Below, one piece after another: positions 51,912-61,507 of a stretch of DNA of 64,000 nt (position 1 is the stretch's first letter; every line of letters begins with the position of its first letter). The notes under the pieces were generated by a model. It was not told where the DNA came from and ran no database searches. It was given only the letters and a program-made list of their open reading frames with translations. A program made the translations under genes and the position numbers. This DNA is from JBQDBK01 sp052090825 (lineage in GTDB: Bacteria; Bacillota; Clostridia; Tissierellales; Peptoniphilaceae), in assembly GCA_052090825.1 (NCBI GenBank), contig JBQDBK010000004.1, positions 1 through 64,000 on the forward strand, read 5' to 3'.

Positions 51912-54649
51912 GCTTTTCAAATACAGCATCTGTTAAAGGAAAATATTATAACAAGGATGCCTTTAAAAAATCCTTCCAAAAACAAGCAAAGGCTGATTTT
52001 AAAATAATATCCTATGATGAAACTGGAATAGCAATAAGACAAAGTAATAATACTTCCATAGATAATAGAAAAAACACTGGAGAAATTATTAAAGTAAATA
52101 TTAATGTTAAGTTAAAAGATATTTTTGCAGATGGAGATGAGTTAAGCTTTAATCAATTAACAAATTTGTTACCCCCTGGTTATGAATATTATAGTGATCA
52201 AACACATAAGACTTATTTGTATTATAATGCTTTTCGAGATTTAATTGGTCAGTATGAACCTGAAAAATATTCTATTCTTCCCTTTAAAGAGGCATATCCT
52301 GATATAGCCGAAGGAAGTCCTGAGTACAATCAGAAAATGAAAGAGTACCAACAATTATTATCAGAAGTTAATGATTATAATAATAATGAATATCTTAAAG
52401 AACTAGAAAATTATAATAAAAAATTAGCCTTATTCTCGGAACAAATAGAAACTTTTAAAAATATTGTTAAAAATACAGAAAAAAATATTGTTAAGGATGG
52501 CCCCCTTGTTTATAAAGATGGACTTGAGGCTAAGCCTTTACTTGAAGACAATTATCAAGGTACAAATAGACAAGCTCTCATTTGGAAATTAAATCCTATT
52601 ATTGGAATAGATAGAGAAAATAATGGTTATGCACTAATTAGAGGGGACCTATTTACTTTATCTTTCTATGCTAAAGTAGTAGATCCTCTATTAGAAGAAG
52701 ACAAAAATGATATATTTCTTAATGTTGAAGGTCATGAGATATTTAAAGAATATACAAGAAATAATGTATTAAATAATTATCCTGATAAGTATGATATAGA
52801 TAAAGATGGAAATAGTTTAGAGCTAATTGGTCATGCAGATTCTACTTTCTATACAAAATTACCAGGCCTATACAAAATTACCAAAACATCTAAGGGTAGT
52901 TTAGATAAAAACTATGTGAGAAGTCCATTATTTGGCCAATCTGAAATAGGAGATTCTTCCTTCTATAGAATTAGCATATTTAAAAATCTCTTAGATGATC
53001 TTAAAATTGATTCTATTTCAATTGTAGATGTACTTCCTTATAAGGGAGACTCAAATGGTTCAGATTATGATATCTTTCTAAGAGCTCCTATTGAAATAAA
53101 TGGTTTTGACAAATTCAATCAAGGGATTTCTGACCTAAGCGAATTTAAGACTTATTACAGCACTAATAGACCATTTAGTGGAGAGAGTATAGAAGACTTC
53201 TCCAAAAACAACTCGCAATGGACAAGTAATATTCCATCTAATCTTGAAGATGTTAAATCTATAAAAATAGTATATACAAAATCAGATAAATCAGAATATA
53301 TCAGAAGTGCTCGTTATACCTTTGATATTCCAGTAACCAATAAAATAAAAGTTTCTAATATTTACAGTTCTAGAAGTGAATTAAATGCTATAAATAAAAT
53401 TTATTACAGGACAGAATCTGATTCTACAAATGAAAATGCTACTTTTTCAGTATCTAATAATTCTACTTTAAAGATATTCCTACATGGTATAAAAGGTAAA
53501 GCCTTCCTAGATGAGAATGAAAATGGTGTTTTTGATTCAAATGAACAAGTATTATCTAATAAAGAAATTACAGTATTAGATGAAAATGGTAATCCGTTAA
53601 AAAGTTCTAGCGGAAACGTAATAAAAGCTATTACTGATAACAATGGTGATTATTTTATTAACCTTCCAATAAACAAAAAAATAAAAATAAAAGTAGATAA
53701 AGGCGATAATAAATTTACCTATAAAAAAGACTTAAGTATAAAAAATGGAAACCATATTAATAGTGACGGAATGAGTGATATATTTGAATTAACCCCTTCT
53801 AAGAAATTTATTAATCTAAATGTGGGTTATGTTGAAAGAGATTTGATAATAGACCCTCCAGTCAAGGACGATCCGGGAGATGATGTAATAATAAACCCTC
53901 CAGTAGAAGACGATGAGCCTATTAAAGAACCTATAATACTTAGGGGGACCACTATATGGACTGGTCCGTCTAAATTAAATACTGAAAAACACTATGCTTA
54001 TATAATAGGTTATCCAGATGGTAGTATTAGACCTAATGGCAATATAACAAGAGCTGAAGTAGCAACAATATTCTTTAGATTATTAAAAGAGGATATAAAA
54101 ACAGAAAATATGACACAAGTTAATAATTTCAACGATGTTAATAACAATGATTGGTTCTCTAATGCTATATCTACTATGGGTAAAATGTCTATTGTTAAAG
54201 GTTATAAGGATAATAATTTTAAGCCAAATGAAAATATAACAAGAGCAGAATTTGCTGCCATTGCCGCTCGCTTTGCAGATAGTTCACCAAATTCAAATAT
54301 GAACTTTTCAGATATTAATGGACACTGGTCAGCAGATCATATTAAAAAAGCTGCTGCACTAGGATGGATTAAAGGCTATCCAGATGGAACATTTAAACCT
54401 GAAAAAGATATTACTAGATCTGAAGCAGTTACTTTAATAAACAGAGTGCTATCAAGAATACCAGAAAATGAAACTGACTTATTGGATGATATGATTAAAT
54501 GGTCAGATAATATGGATATAAATTCTTGGTATTATGTAGCTATTCAAGAGGCAACTAATAGCCATAACTATATTAGAAAAAGTAACAAATCATATGAAAA
54601 ATGGGTTGAATTAATACCAAACCGTGATTGGTCTAAATTAGAAAAATAA
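51902..54649 (+). pseudogene. SLH protein segment 3: SdrB-like repeat and three SLH domains
   Basis: About 915 open codons. A TTG at 52166 begins an apparent ORF but it has no ribosome site and the frame is open well upstream. An SdrD-B-like domain (GKAFLDENENGVFDSNEQ, then DNNGDYFINLP; about 53,490-53,840) is followed by a Pro/Asp spacer. Three SLH domains follow (about 53,960-54,560) with GYPDGSIRPNGNITRAE, GYKDNNFKPNENITRAE and GYPDGTFKPEKDITRSE, which bind pyruvylated wall polymer. Confidence 0.85.
51903..51912. repeat. Exact 5-bp tandem duplication causing a second frameshift
   Basis: TTAAG occurs twice (51903-51907 and 51908-51912). Removing one copy joins NSNL to SFSNTASVKGKYY and restores the frame into segment 3. 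Confidence 0.85.
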
Positions 54650-54675
54650 TAAAATGAGTTTTTAAAACTTATCAA

Positions 54676-54707
54676 AGACGGAACTCTTCTGAGTTCCGTC
54701 TTTTTGC
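54676..54707 (+). terminator. Terminator of the SLH gene
   Basis: AAAGACGGAACTC and its exact complement (13-bp stem, TTCT loop) followed by a T run. Confidence 0.9.
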
Positions 54708-54741
54708 ATAACTAGTATTAATAAAATTTAAGTGAACAATA

Positions 54742-54791
54742 AAATAAGACATAGTACTAGAATTTATAAATTCTAGTACTATGTCTTATTT
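54742..54791. terminator. 50-bp perfect palindrome, terminator of folD
   Basis: AAATAAGACATAGTACTAGA begins the left half and its full 25-base complement follows with no loop spacer. It lies 27 bp after the folD stop and has T-rich flanks on the minus strand. Confidence 0.75.
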
Positions 54792-54817
54792 ACTATTTAA
54801 AAAACAAATTTTCCTAA

Positions 54818-55648
54818 CTACATATAATAATTTACTAAATTTTCTAACAATAAAAGATTTGTGATTTTCCCAACACCCCCTGGAACTGGAGAATAGGCTG
54901 AAATTTTTCCATCAACAGATTTAAAGTCCAAATCTCCTCTCATTTTCCCCTCAGAATTTCTAGAAAGTCCTATATCAATTACTATAGCATTTTCATTAAA
55001 GTAGCTTTCATCAAGCATCTGAGCCTTTCCAATGGCGGTAAAAATATAATCTGCGTTTCTACTTAATTCCTTTAAATTCTTTGTCCTAATATGAGCTATT
55101 GTAACAGTTGCCCATTTGGCTAAAAGAATCATAGATAGTGGTTTTCCTACTACATTTGAATGATTTATAATAAGGCAGTTTTTCCCCTCTAAATCCATAT
55201 TGTAGTAATTAAGAAGCTCAACTGATGCCTTTGGTGACAAGGGTAGGAATCCTGAAATATCTCCAGAATAGACCTTTGCTTTATTTATTGGATTCATACA
55301 GTCTATATCTTTATCCACCCCAATTGATGAATTTATTTTTTCTTCTTCTAACCCTTGAGGTATAGGTCTAAATACTAAAAGACCTCCTATTTTTTCATTT
55401 TTATTTATTTTTTCTATTAAATTTAAAACTTCTTCTTGACTGGTATCTACATCCAACTCTTCTACTCTTACTTCTATATTAAGTTTCTCGGCACTTTTTT
55501 TTATCCCTCTTTCATAGGCCAGATCTTGATCCTTTTTGCCAAATCTTATTATTGACATCACAGGACTTATGTTTTTATCTGCTATTTTTTTTTTAAGTTT
55601 TTCTAAAATTTTATCATATAAACCATCAGCTTTTAAAATTTCTGTCAC
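54818..55648 (-). CDS. folD: Methylene-THF dehydrogenase/methenyl-THF cyclohydrolase
   Basis: The 276-residue protein has the FolD two-domain layout, with FRPIPQGLEEEKI, KDIDCMNPIN, the nucleotide loop INHSNVVGKPLSMILL and PGGVGKITNLLL. It belongs to the clostridial FolD branch with the AYERGIKKSAEK helix in place of the usual YVxxK. Compared with classic FolD it has DIDC for DVDG and GGVGKIT for GGVGPMT, so its substrate-site details differ. It converts methenyl-THF to 10-formyl-THF and to methylene-THF, linking FchA to Fhs in this genome. Confidence 0.88.
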   Translation of the reverse strand: MTEILKADGLYDKILEKLKKKIADKNISPVMSIIRFGKKDQDLAYERGIKKSAEKLNIEVRVEELDVDTSQEEVLNLIEKINKNEKIGGLLVFRPIPQGLEEEKINSSIGVDKDIDCMNPINKAKVYSGDISGFLPLSPKASVELLNYYNMDLEGKNCLIINHSNVVGKPLSMILLAKWATVTIAHIRTKNLKELSRNADYIFTAIGKAQMLDESYFNENAIVIDIGLSRNSEGKMRGDLDFKSVDGKISAYSPVPGGVGKITNLLLLENLVNYYM

Positions 55649-55892
55649 TTACATCCCCTTCTTATAAAATCTATATTTTAACAAGTAACATTTTAATATT
55701 ATTATCGTTTAATTTTATCACATATAAGTGATTAATTACTTAATATAACTAGTATTTATAATATAACTTTAGTTTATATAAAAAAGTCTCTCTTTAATCT
55801 CATATATGACTTCTAACTAAACTTTTATTTTTAATATATATTATTTACTCTATTTTAGTAAAATAATATACTCATAAGTTGATTTTAAACAA

Positions 55893-55912
55893 AAAAGAAA
55901 CTAGCTTCTTTT
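55893..55912 (-). terminator. Weak terminator of the carboxypeptidase gene
   Basis: AAAAGAA/TTCTTTT stem with a CTAG core just after the stop. Confidence 0.4.
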
Positions 55913-55913
55913 A

Positions 55914-57227
55914 TTATCCCGCTTTTTCTATATTTCTAAATATATCCTGATATATATATATTATTTTATTTAAAATACCTTTTTGGGCTACTCTGTCTTT
56001 AACTATTAAATCTTGTTCTGAAATTTCTTCACCATTTAAACTAAAACTTATACTTCCTACAACTTCTCCAGCTGCTAAAGGTGCCTTTAAATTTTCTTTT
56101 AATTTTATATTTTTATCTATTTTACTCTTTGAATTCCAAAGTACTGAACTAGATGCTACTTCATATACATCAATTTCTTTTTCTACAGCATCTTCCACTT
56201 TTATCTTTGTTACCGGCTTGTCAGGATTACCTATTATAGTATATTTATAATCCTTTAAGCCATTTTCCATAAGCTCCCTAGCTGCAACATATCTTTTTAA
56301 ATCATTAGTTGAACCTGTGGTAATTCCTATTAATCTAGTATCAATTGTTTTTCCTTCTACACCCTTGCTTAGACCGGTAGCTATTAAACACCTACCTGCT
56401 GCATTTGTATAACCCGTCTTTAAGCCGTCTATATCATCTACAATACCTAAAATAGGATTTGTATTATATTCTAAAAAATCTCTTGAATCATCTGATAGCT
56501 TATCCTTTTGTGTTATCTTAAGTATTTCTGGATATTCATTTATAAGCTGTCTTGTTAAAATAAACATTTCCCTTGTAGTCATTTTATTATAGTCTTCTAT
56601 AGAATAATCTGTTAAACCAGTTGGATTTACCATATGGGCATTTTTTAAACCCAACTCTTGGCACTTCTCATTCATACGATCAACAAAGGCCTCTTTACTT
56701 CCCGATATATGTTTTGCAAGGGCTGTAATTGCATCATTTGCGGAAACTATTAAAGAAGCTTCTATTAATTCACTTACCTTTTTTTGATCATTTTCTTTTA
56801 ACTTATAACTTGAACCAATTAAAGACGAACATTCATGATCAATTGTTACAATATCATCTTTTGATATATTTCCTTTTTTTATTTCATCATAAACTACAAA
56901 TATTGAAACCAGTTTAGATGTTGATGCCATTCCCCTAACTTCATCTATATTATATGATTCAAGTATCTTACCACTTTTATAGTCTCCTAATATGTAGGAT
57001 TTAGTTAAATCCGTCATTGGCAATTTTTTCAATTCTGCTATCTTATTTGCTTCTGATAATGTAGCTCTTTGGACTCCATCCTTTGTATGCACAAATATAT
57101 CTTGATTCCTTACATTAAGAGAATCTTCTATTTTGCTTTCTATCTTTTCTTCATTTATATTTTCTGCATAGGCTATATTTGGTAAAAGCATTACTATAAG
57201 CAAGAAAATACTTAATTGTTTTTTCAT
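55914..57227 (-). CDS. D-alanyl-D-alanine carboxypeptidase (PBP5/DacA-type)
   Basis: The 437-residue exported protein has a signal peptide (residues 1-21), the active-site STSKLVS (SxxK, about 102), SAND (SxN) and DGLKTGYTNAAG (KTG). The C-terminal domain is of PBP5 type. It trims the terminal D-Ala of peptidoglycan stems. The C-terminal amphipathic helix (IYIYQDIFRNIEKAG) may anchor it to the membrane. GAGGTGG precedes the ATG. Confidence 0.9.
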   Translation of the reverse strand: MKKQLSIFLLIVMLLPNIAYAENINEEKIESKIEDSLNVRNQDIFVHTKDGVQRATLSEANKIAELKKLPMTDLTKSYILGDYKSGKILESYNIDEVRGMASTSKLVSIFVVYDEIKKGNISKDDIVTIDHECSSLIGSSYKLKENDQKKVSELIEASLIVSANDAITALAKHISGSKEAFVDRMNEKCQELGLKNAHMVNPTGLTDYSIEDYNKMTTREMFILTRQLINEYPEILKITQKDKLSDDSRDFLEYNTNPILGIVDDIDGLKTGYTNAAGRCLIATGLSKGVEGKTIDTRLIGITTGSTNDLKRYVAARELMENGLKDYKYTIIGNPDKPVTKIKVEDAVEKEIDVYEVASSSVLWNSKSKIDKNIKLKENLKAPLAAGEVVGSISFSLNGEEISEQDLIVKDRVAQKGILNKIIYIYQDIFRNIEKAG

Positions 57228-57280
57228 TTTGCCACCTCGAGACTAATTTTATCAAAAATTCTACATTTTATAAAGGAATA

Positions 57281-57314
57281 AAAATACTGACCCCTACTTA
57301 GAGATCAGTATTTT
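57281..57314 (-). terminator. Terminator of the flavodiiron gene
   Basis: An AAAATACTGA/TCAGTATTTT stem (with internal mismatches) ends in a T run on the minus strand, 7 bp after the stop. Confidence 0.7.
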
Positions 57315-57321
57315 AAAGTTA

Positions 57322-58527
57322 TTACTTATTTTCTAATATAGCTTTAGCCATCTCTTCTCCAAGAGCTATAAGCTCCTCTATTTCTTCATCACTTGCAGCT
57401 CCCTTTACTTCTGGTTGTCTACTCAAAACATTTAGTTTCATATCTTCTGTAAATTGTCTTAATTGTCTCATGGCTCCACCACTCCAAGAATAGGAACCAA
57501 AAAGCCCCCAAATATTATTTTTCATCTTTTGGTGCTTTAATTCAGACATCAAGAAACCCATAGGTGGAAATATGTTATTGTTATAAGAACAAGAGCCTAA
57601 AATAACTCCCTTGTACTTCCAAGTTTCAGCTAACAAATATGAAAAATGAGTTTTTGAAATATCTCTAATTTTTATATCAGTTACTCCACCCTTTGCAACA
57701 CCTCTTGCCACAGCCTCCGCCATTCTTTGAGTGTTTCCATACATGGAACCATAAATTATTACAACTCCATCAGTTGTCTTTTGACTTGCTAATTCTTTAT
57801 ATAAGTTAAATATCTTCCCTGGATTACTTCTCCAAATTGGACCATGTACTGGGCAAATTGTTTCTATATCCAAACCATCTAATTTATTTAGAGCTCTTAA
57901 TGCTTGAGAAGCATATTTCCCTACTATGTTTATAAAATACCTTGTTGTTTCAGAATAGTAGTTATCATTAAACTTGACTTGGTCATCGAATAAAGCTCCA
58001 TTTAAAGTTCCAAATCCTCCAAATATATCTTGTGAGAATAAAGTTTTTGTATCTTCATCATAACATACCATGGACTCTGGCCAATGAACCATTGGAGTCA
58101 TATAAAAAGTAAATTTTCTATTTCCAAGTTCTATTGTTTCTCCATCCCCTACTATAATAAGATTATCTTCTATGTCATAGTAAGACTTTAACATTGGAAC
58201 AGTTTTTTTATTACAAACAATCTTTACATCGGGATATATTTTAAGCATATTTAAAATACCTGATGAGTGGTCTGGTTCCACGTGATTTATAATTATATAG
58301 TGCAAATCTTCTCCGTCTAAAATTTCTTTTACCTTTTCAATGTAAGTATCAAAGGTATTTATCTTAACAAGATCTAAGATAATATTTTTTTCACTTTTTA
58401 TTAAAAATGAATTATATGCAACGCCTTCTGGCAAAGGCCACATATTTTCAAAAAGTTGGGTTTCTCTATCATTTACGCCTATATAATAAATATCTTCCTT
58501 AATCTTTTCTGTAAATAAATTTTCCAT
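57322..58527 (-). CDS. Flavodiiron protein (A-type flavoprotein, FprA)
   Basis: The 401-residue protein has a metallo-beta-lactamase-like half with the di-iron ligands HVEPDHSSG, MVHWPESM, SQDIFGGFG and CPVHGPIW, then a flavodoxin half with YGSMYGNTQRMAEAVARG. Such proteins reduce oxygen or nitric oxide with electrons from rubredoxin or NADH carriers, protecting anaerobes. No rubredoxin lies in the window. Rex-type control is possible but no clear site was seen. 53 bp after the TtcA-like gene. Confidence 0.93.
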   Translation of the reverse strand: MENLFTEKIKEDIYYIGVNDRETQLFENMWPLPEGVAYNSFLIKSEKNIILDLVKINTFDTYIEKVKEILDGEDLHYIIINHVEPDHSSGILNMLKIYPDVKIVCNKKTVPMLKSYYDIEDNLIIVGDGETIELGNRKFTFYMTPMVHWPESMVCYDEDTKTLFSQDIFGGFGTLNGALFDDQVKFNDNYYSETTRYFINIVGKYASQALRALNKLDGLDIETICPVHGPIWRSNPGKIFNLYKELASQKTTDGVVIIYGSMYGNTQRMAEAVARGVAKGGVTDIKIRDISKTHFSYLLAETWKYKGVILGSCSYNNNIFPPMGFLMSELKHQKMKNNIWGLFGSYSWSGGAMRQLRQFTEDMKLNVLSRQPEVKGAASDEEIEELIALGEEMAKAILENK

Positions 58528-58580
58528 GCTAATCTCCTTAACAATAAATATTTAAAACTCAATACACTTACAAATCTTAG

Positions 58581-59417
58581 TTAATCTTGATTATAATAAC
58601 TTTCTAAAAATAGATGCTTTTTATCTTTATATTTATATCCAACAATCGCTCCTAAATCTACATTCTCTGCAGATTTTAATATATTTATATCTACATTAGG
58701 ATTAATTTTCTTTAAATCTTTAATTAGATCCTTTATAAAAAATCTCATATTGCCTTCTTTTTTTTCAGCAACATCACAAGCACAGTCTAAGGCGCTTAAC
58801 CCTGTAGAATTCATAAACCTTATTATGGACTCTTCCTTTACATAATACATAGGTCTTATTAACTCCAAACCTTCAAAGTTTTTTGAATGAAGCTTTGGCA
58901 TCATTGTCTTATAATTACCCGCAAATAAAACATTTAATAAAATTGTTTCAATTACATCATCAAAATGATGTCCTAAAGCTAATTTATTACAACCAAGTTC
59001 TTGGGCTTTAGCATATAAATTACCTCTTCTCATCCTAGCACACATATAACAAGGCTTTTCTCCGTCTAGTCTATTGGCTACTTCAAATACATCTGAATTA
59101 TGAATTTTTACTGGTATACCAAGCTTCTCGCAATTATATTCTAATATTTCCCTATTTTCTTTTTTGTATCCTGGGTCCATAGATATAAACTCAAGGTCAA
59201 ACTTCATTTTCCCATGTCTTTTAAGCTCTTGAAAAAGCTTTGCCAAGGTTAATGAATCCTTGCCCCCAGATATTGCAACAGCTATTTTGTCATTTTCCTC
59301 AACCATTTCAAATTCATTTATAGCCCTGACAAACTTAACCCAAATATACTTCCTATATGATTTAATTAAAGATCTTTCAATTTCTTTAACTGATCTTATT
59401 TCTCTATTTTCTTTCAA
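58581..59417 (-). CDS. TtcA-family tRNA thiolation-like ATPase
   Basis: The 278-residue protein has the PP-loop AISGGKDSLTLAKLF, the CYMCARMRRGNL cysteine pair, GHHFDDVIETILLNVL and a CDVAEKK segment. That is the TtcA/TtuA layout in which the cysteines hold an Fe-S cluster and the ATPase adenylates tRNA for 2-thiolation of cytidine 32. The start is TTG with GGGG 8 bp upstream. It may share a transcript with the flavodiiron gene. Confidence 0.82.
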   Translation of the reverse strand: MKENREIRSVKEIERSLIKSYRKYIWVKFVRAINEFEMVEENDKIAVAISGGKDSLTLAKLFQELKRHGKMKFDLEFISMDPGYKKENREILEYNCEKLGIPVKIHNSDVFEVANRLDGEKPCYMCARMRRGNLYAKAQELGCNKLALGHHFDDVIETILLNVLFAGNYKTMMPKLHSKNFEGLELIRPMYYVKEESIIRFMNSTGLSALDCACDVAEKKEGNMRFFIKDLIKDLKKINPNVDINILKSAENVDLGAIVGYKYKDKKHLFLESYYNQD

Positions 59418-59512
59418 ATTTAAACCCCATTTATATTTCTTTTATAATTCTAACTATTAATTATATCATATTCTATTTAAGTTAAGTTACAAAAGCTTTA
59501 AATTATTATCTA

Positions 59513-59541
59513 TAAAAATCTTAAATTAAAAATCTTAAATT
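59513..59541. repeat. Exact 14-bp tandem duplication
   Basis: AAAAATCTTAAATT occurs twice head to tail (59514-59527 and 59528-59541) in the spacer between the nitrilase and TtcA-like genes. Confidence 0.85.
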
Positions 59542-59643
59542 GCACGTAAATAATCACATTCTAATGCCTATGCAATAAGTTAACTTTACTTAAGTTAAAT
59601 AATCTAACTTTTTATCAAAATCAGATTAATCCAGTTATAAAAA

Positions 59644-60447
59644 TTATCTTTTTAAAAAATCTTTTGAATAAACAGACGTATCCAAATCTGTAAAGTATGG
59701 TATTTTATTCCTAGCTACAATTAATTCATCTAAGTCTATCTCTTGAATTAGTAAGGCTTCCTCTCGTCCTGGTCCCTCTATTAAGGTTTTTCCCATTGGA
59801 GAGACTATTTTTGACTTCCCACAACAATTATCATCAATAGTGTTTGCTCCTACCATAAAATATAAATTAAAAAGTGAATTGGCAGATAAGTAGATATGCC
59901 ACCTGTTTTCTCCGAACTTAGACCATAGAGAAGGAACTAATACTAAATCTGCTCCTTTTAAAGCTTCTAATCTTGGCGGTTCTGGAAATTCCATATCATA
60001 GCATATTAAAATTCCAATTTTACCAAACTCAGTATTTACAACTGGAAACTCATGTCCTGTCTTGAATTTAGATTTTTCTCGTTTCCAAAGATTAACTTTT
60101 CTAGCATTTTCTAATATCTTTCCTTTTTTATCTACAAATATGCAAGAATTATAAATAACACCTTCAATTAAACTATCTTTTTCAACATATCCAACAAGGG
60201 TAGATATTTTTAAGTCTCTTGATTTTTCTTGAATAGTTTTTACAAAATACCCTTCTTGTCCTTCTGCTAAATTTTGTAACTCTTCTTTATTTAAAAGATA
60301 TCCAGTATAGGCTAATTCTGGAAATACTATTAAATCACATTCTTCATTAGATGCCCTTTGCATATAAGCAATAATCTTCTTTAAATTTTCCTTGGTATTA
60401 CCATTTTCAATCTTTATTTGACCTATAGCTAGTTTTATCTTTTTCAA
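59644..60447 (-). CDS. Carbon-nitrogen hydrolase (nitrilase superfamily)
   Basis: The protein carries the nitrilase triad: Glu in FPELAYTGY, Lys in ARKVNLWKREK and Cys in LICYDMEFPEPPR. I take the TTG at 60447 (267 residues), 5 bp after GAGGTGG. The longer frame from a GTG at 60456 would place the ribosome site inside the gene. It likely hydrolyses an amide or nitrile; substrate unknown. Confidence 0.85.
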   Translation of the reverse strand: MKKIKLAIGQIKIENGNTKENLKKIIAYMQRASNEECDLIVFPELAYTGYLLNKEELQNLAEGQEGYFVKTIQEKSRDLKISTLVGYVEKDSLIEGVIYNSCIFVDKKGKILENARKVNLWKREKSKFKTGHEFPVVNTEFGKIGILICYDMEFPEPPRLEALKGADLVLVPSLWSKFGENRWHIYLSANSLFNLYFMVGANTIDDNCCGKSKIVSPMGKTLIEGPGREEALLIQEIDLDELIVARNKIPYFTDLDTSVYSKDFLKR

Positions 60448-60573
60448 TCCAACCACCTCATAATTATATAATATAAAGCTTACTTCCTTAATATATCATA
60501 TAATATTTTTAAATTTTTATTAATTCTTATAATTTAATGGTATTATATTATATATAGATAGAGAGGGATAAAT

Positions 60574-61116
60574 ATGAAAAATAATAGTTCTAAGCCATCT
60601 TTAGAAAATTTTTTATTAGCTATTTTAATGATTATAATTGGTGTTTTTTGGGCTTATTTTTCCTATATAGCAACTAGTAATATAAGGCAAAGCGACCAAA
60701 AGTTAATAGGTTTTATCTTGCCCCTTGTAGGGATTATTTTTATTCTTATGGGTATATTTCAATTACAGTTACTTATTAAAAAATTAAAAACTAAAAGGGA
60801 AATTTCTAAATTTCATAAAGAAGAAAATTTAAATGACCATGATGATTTTGAAACAAATAAATTTGCTAATAGTCGCATTATAAAAAATAAAGATAAACTA
60901 GATGGAGAAGATTATATATTTAAGAAAAATTTCAAAAATTTATATAAGGAATCTTCCCTCTTAAATAAAAGTAGAAGTGACCTATTTGAAGAAAAAATTA
61001 TTAATAAAGAAGATACCAATTTAGATAAAAAACGAATTAAATACTGTCCTTATTGTGGTGAATATCTAAAAGAAAATTATAAATATTGCCCTGAATGTGG
61101 AGAAAAAATAAGATAG
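60574..61116 (+). CDS. Membrane protein with C-terminal zinc ribbon
   Basis: The 180-residue protein has two membrane segments (about 12-32 and 44-66), a ~75-residue charged linker, and a zinc ribbon CPYCGEYLKENYKYCPECGE at the end. GAGAGGG precedes the ATG. I do not recognise the family. It is monocistronic. Confidence 0.7.
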   Translation: MKNNSSKPSLENFLLAILMIIIGVFWAYFSYIATSNIRQSDQKLIGFILPLVGIIFILMGIFQLQLLIKKLKTKREISKFHKEENLNDHDDFETNKFANSRIIKNKDKLDGEDYIFKKNFKNLYKESSLLNKSRSDLFEEKIINKEDTNLDKKRIKYCPYCGEYLKENYKYCPECGEKIR

Positions 61117-61124
61117 ACATTTTA

Positions 61125-61157
61125 AAAGCCAGAAGGTTAATTTAACCTTCTGGCTTT
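61125..61157. terminator. Bidirectional terminator
   Basis: AAAGCCAGAAGGTTAA and its exact complement form a 16-bp stem around a single T, between the converging zinc-ribbon and DUF6176 genes. Confidence 0.9.
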
Positions 61158-61158
61158 C

Positions 61159-61506
61159 TTATTTCATTTCTTCTCTTATTCTTTTAGGTATCATAATTAC
61201 TTTTGTCGGAATTTCATTATTTTTATAGTCGCTGTCAATACATTCATCCCAGTATTTTAAATGTTCTATGTCTATATAGGAAGTGGAGTCACTTACATCC
61301 TTACCACCACTTCCTTGAATTGAATACCAATATAAAAGCTCTTCCCCATTTATAATTTCTCTGTGGATAGATTCAACATACATTTTCTCATCTTCTAAAG
61401 TTAAAAGGGTATCCTCCATATTGTCATTTAAAAATTTAAGCCAGTCATCTACCCTAGAAGACTTTTCTTTCTTTACTTTAAACCTATACAGTTCTACATT
61501 TAACAT
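61159..61506 (-). CDS. DUF6176-like protein
   Basis: The 115-residue soluble protein has VELYRFKVKKEKSSRVDDWLKFLNDNM, LTLEDEKMYVESI and LYWYSIQGSGG, a dimeric alpha/beta-barrel-like pattern of the DUF6176 kind. It starts 1 bp after the LTA synthase stop. Function unknown. Confidence 0.7.
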   Translation of the reverse strand: MLNVELYRFKVKKEKSSRVDDWLKFLNDNMEDTLLTLEDEKMYVESIHREIINGEELLYWYSIQGSGGKDVSDSTSYIDIEHLKYWDECIDSDYKNNEIPTKVIMIPKRIREEMK

Positions 61507-61507
61507 A

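Larger units (their letters stand above)
49994..54649 (+). pseudogene. SLH-domain surface protein gene, interrupted by two short tandem duplications
   Basis: Three open segments in different frames (49994-50302, 50298-51911 and 51902-54649) are parts of one gene. Removing one copy of GATGAAAATATAG (50285-50310) joins the first to the second, and removing one copy of TTAAG (51903-51912) joins the second to the third, giving a continuous 1,545-residue protein. That protein has a signal peptide, a long beta-rich adhesin-like body, an SdrB-like repeat and three SLH domains. It would be displayed on the cell wall as an adhesin. As read, translation stops after about 100 residues. Either phase-off, decayed, or sequence error; both lesions are exact duplications, so reversal by slippage is conceivable. 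AAGGAG precedes the ATG at 49994. Confidence 0.85.
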
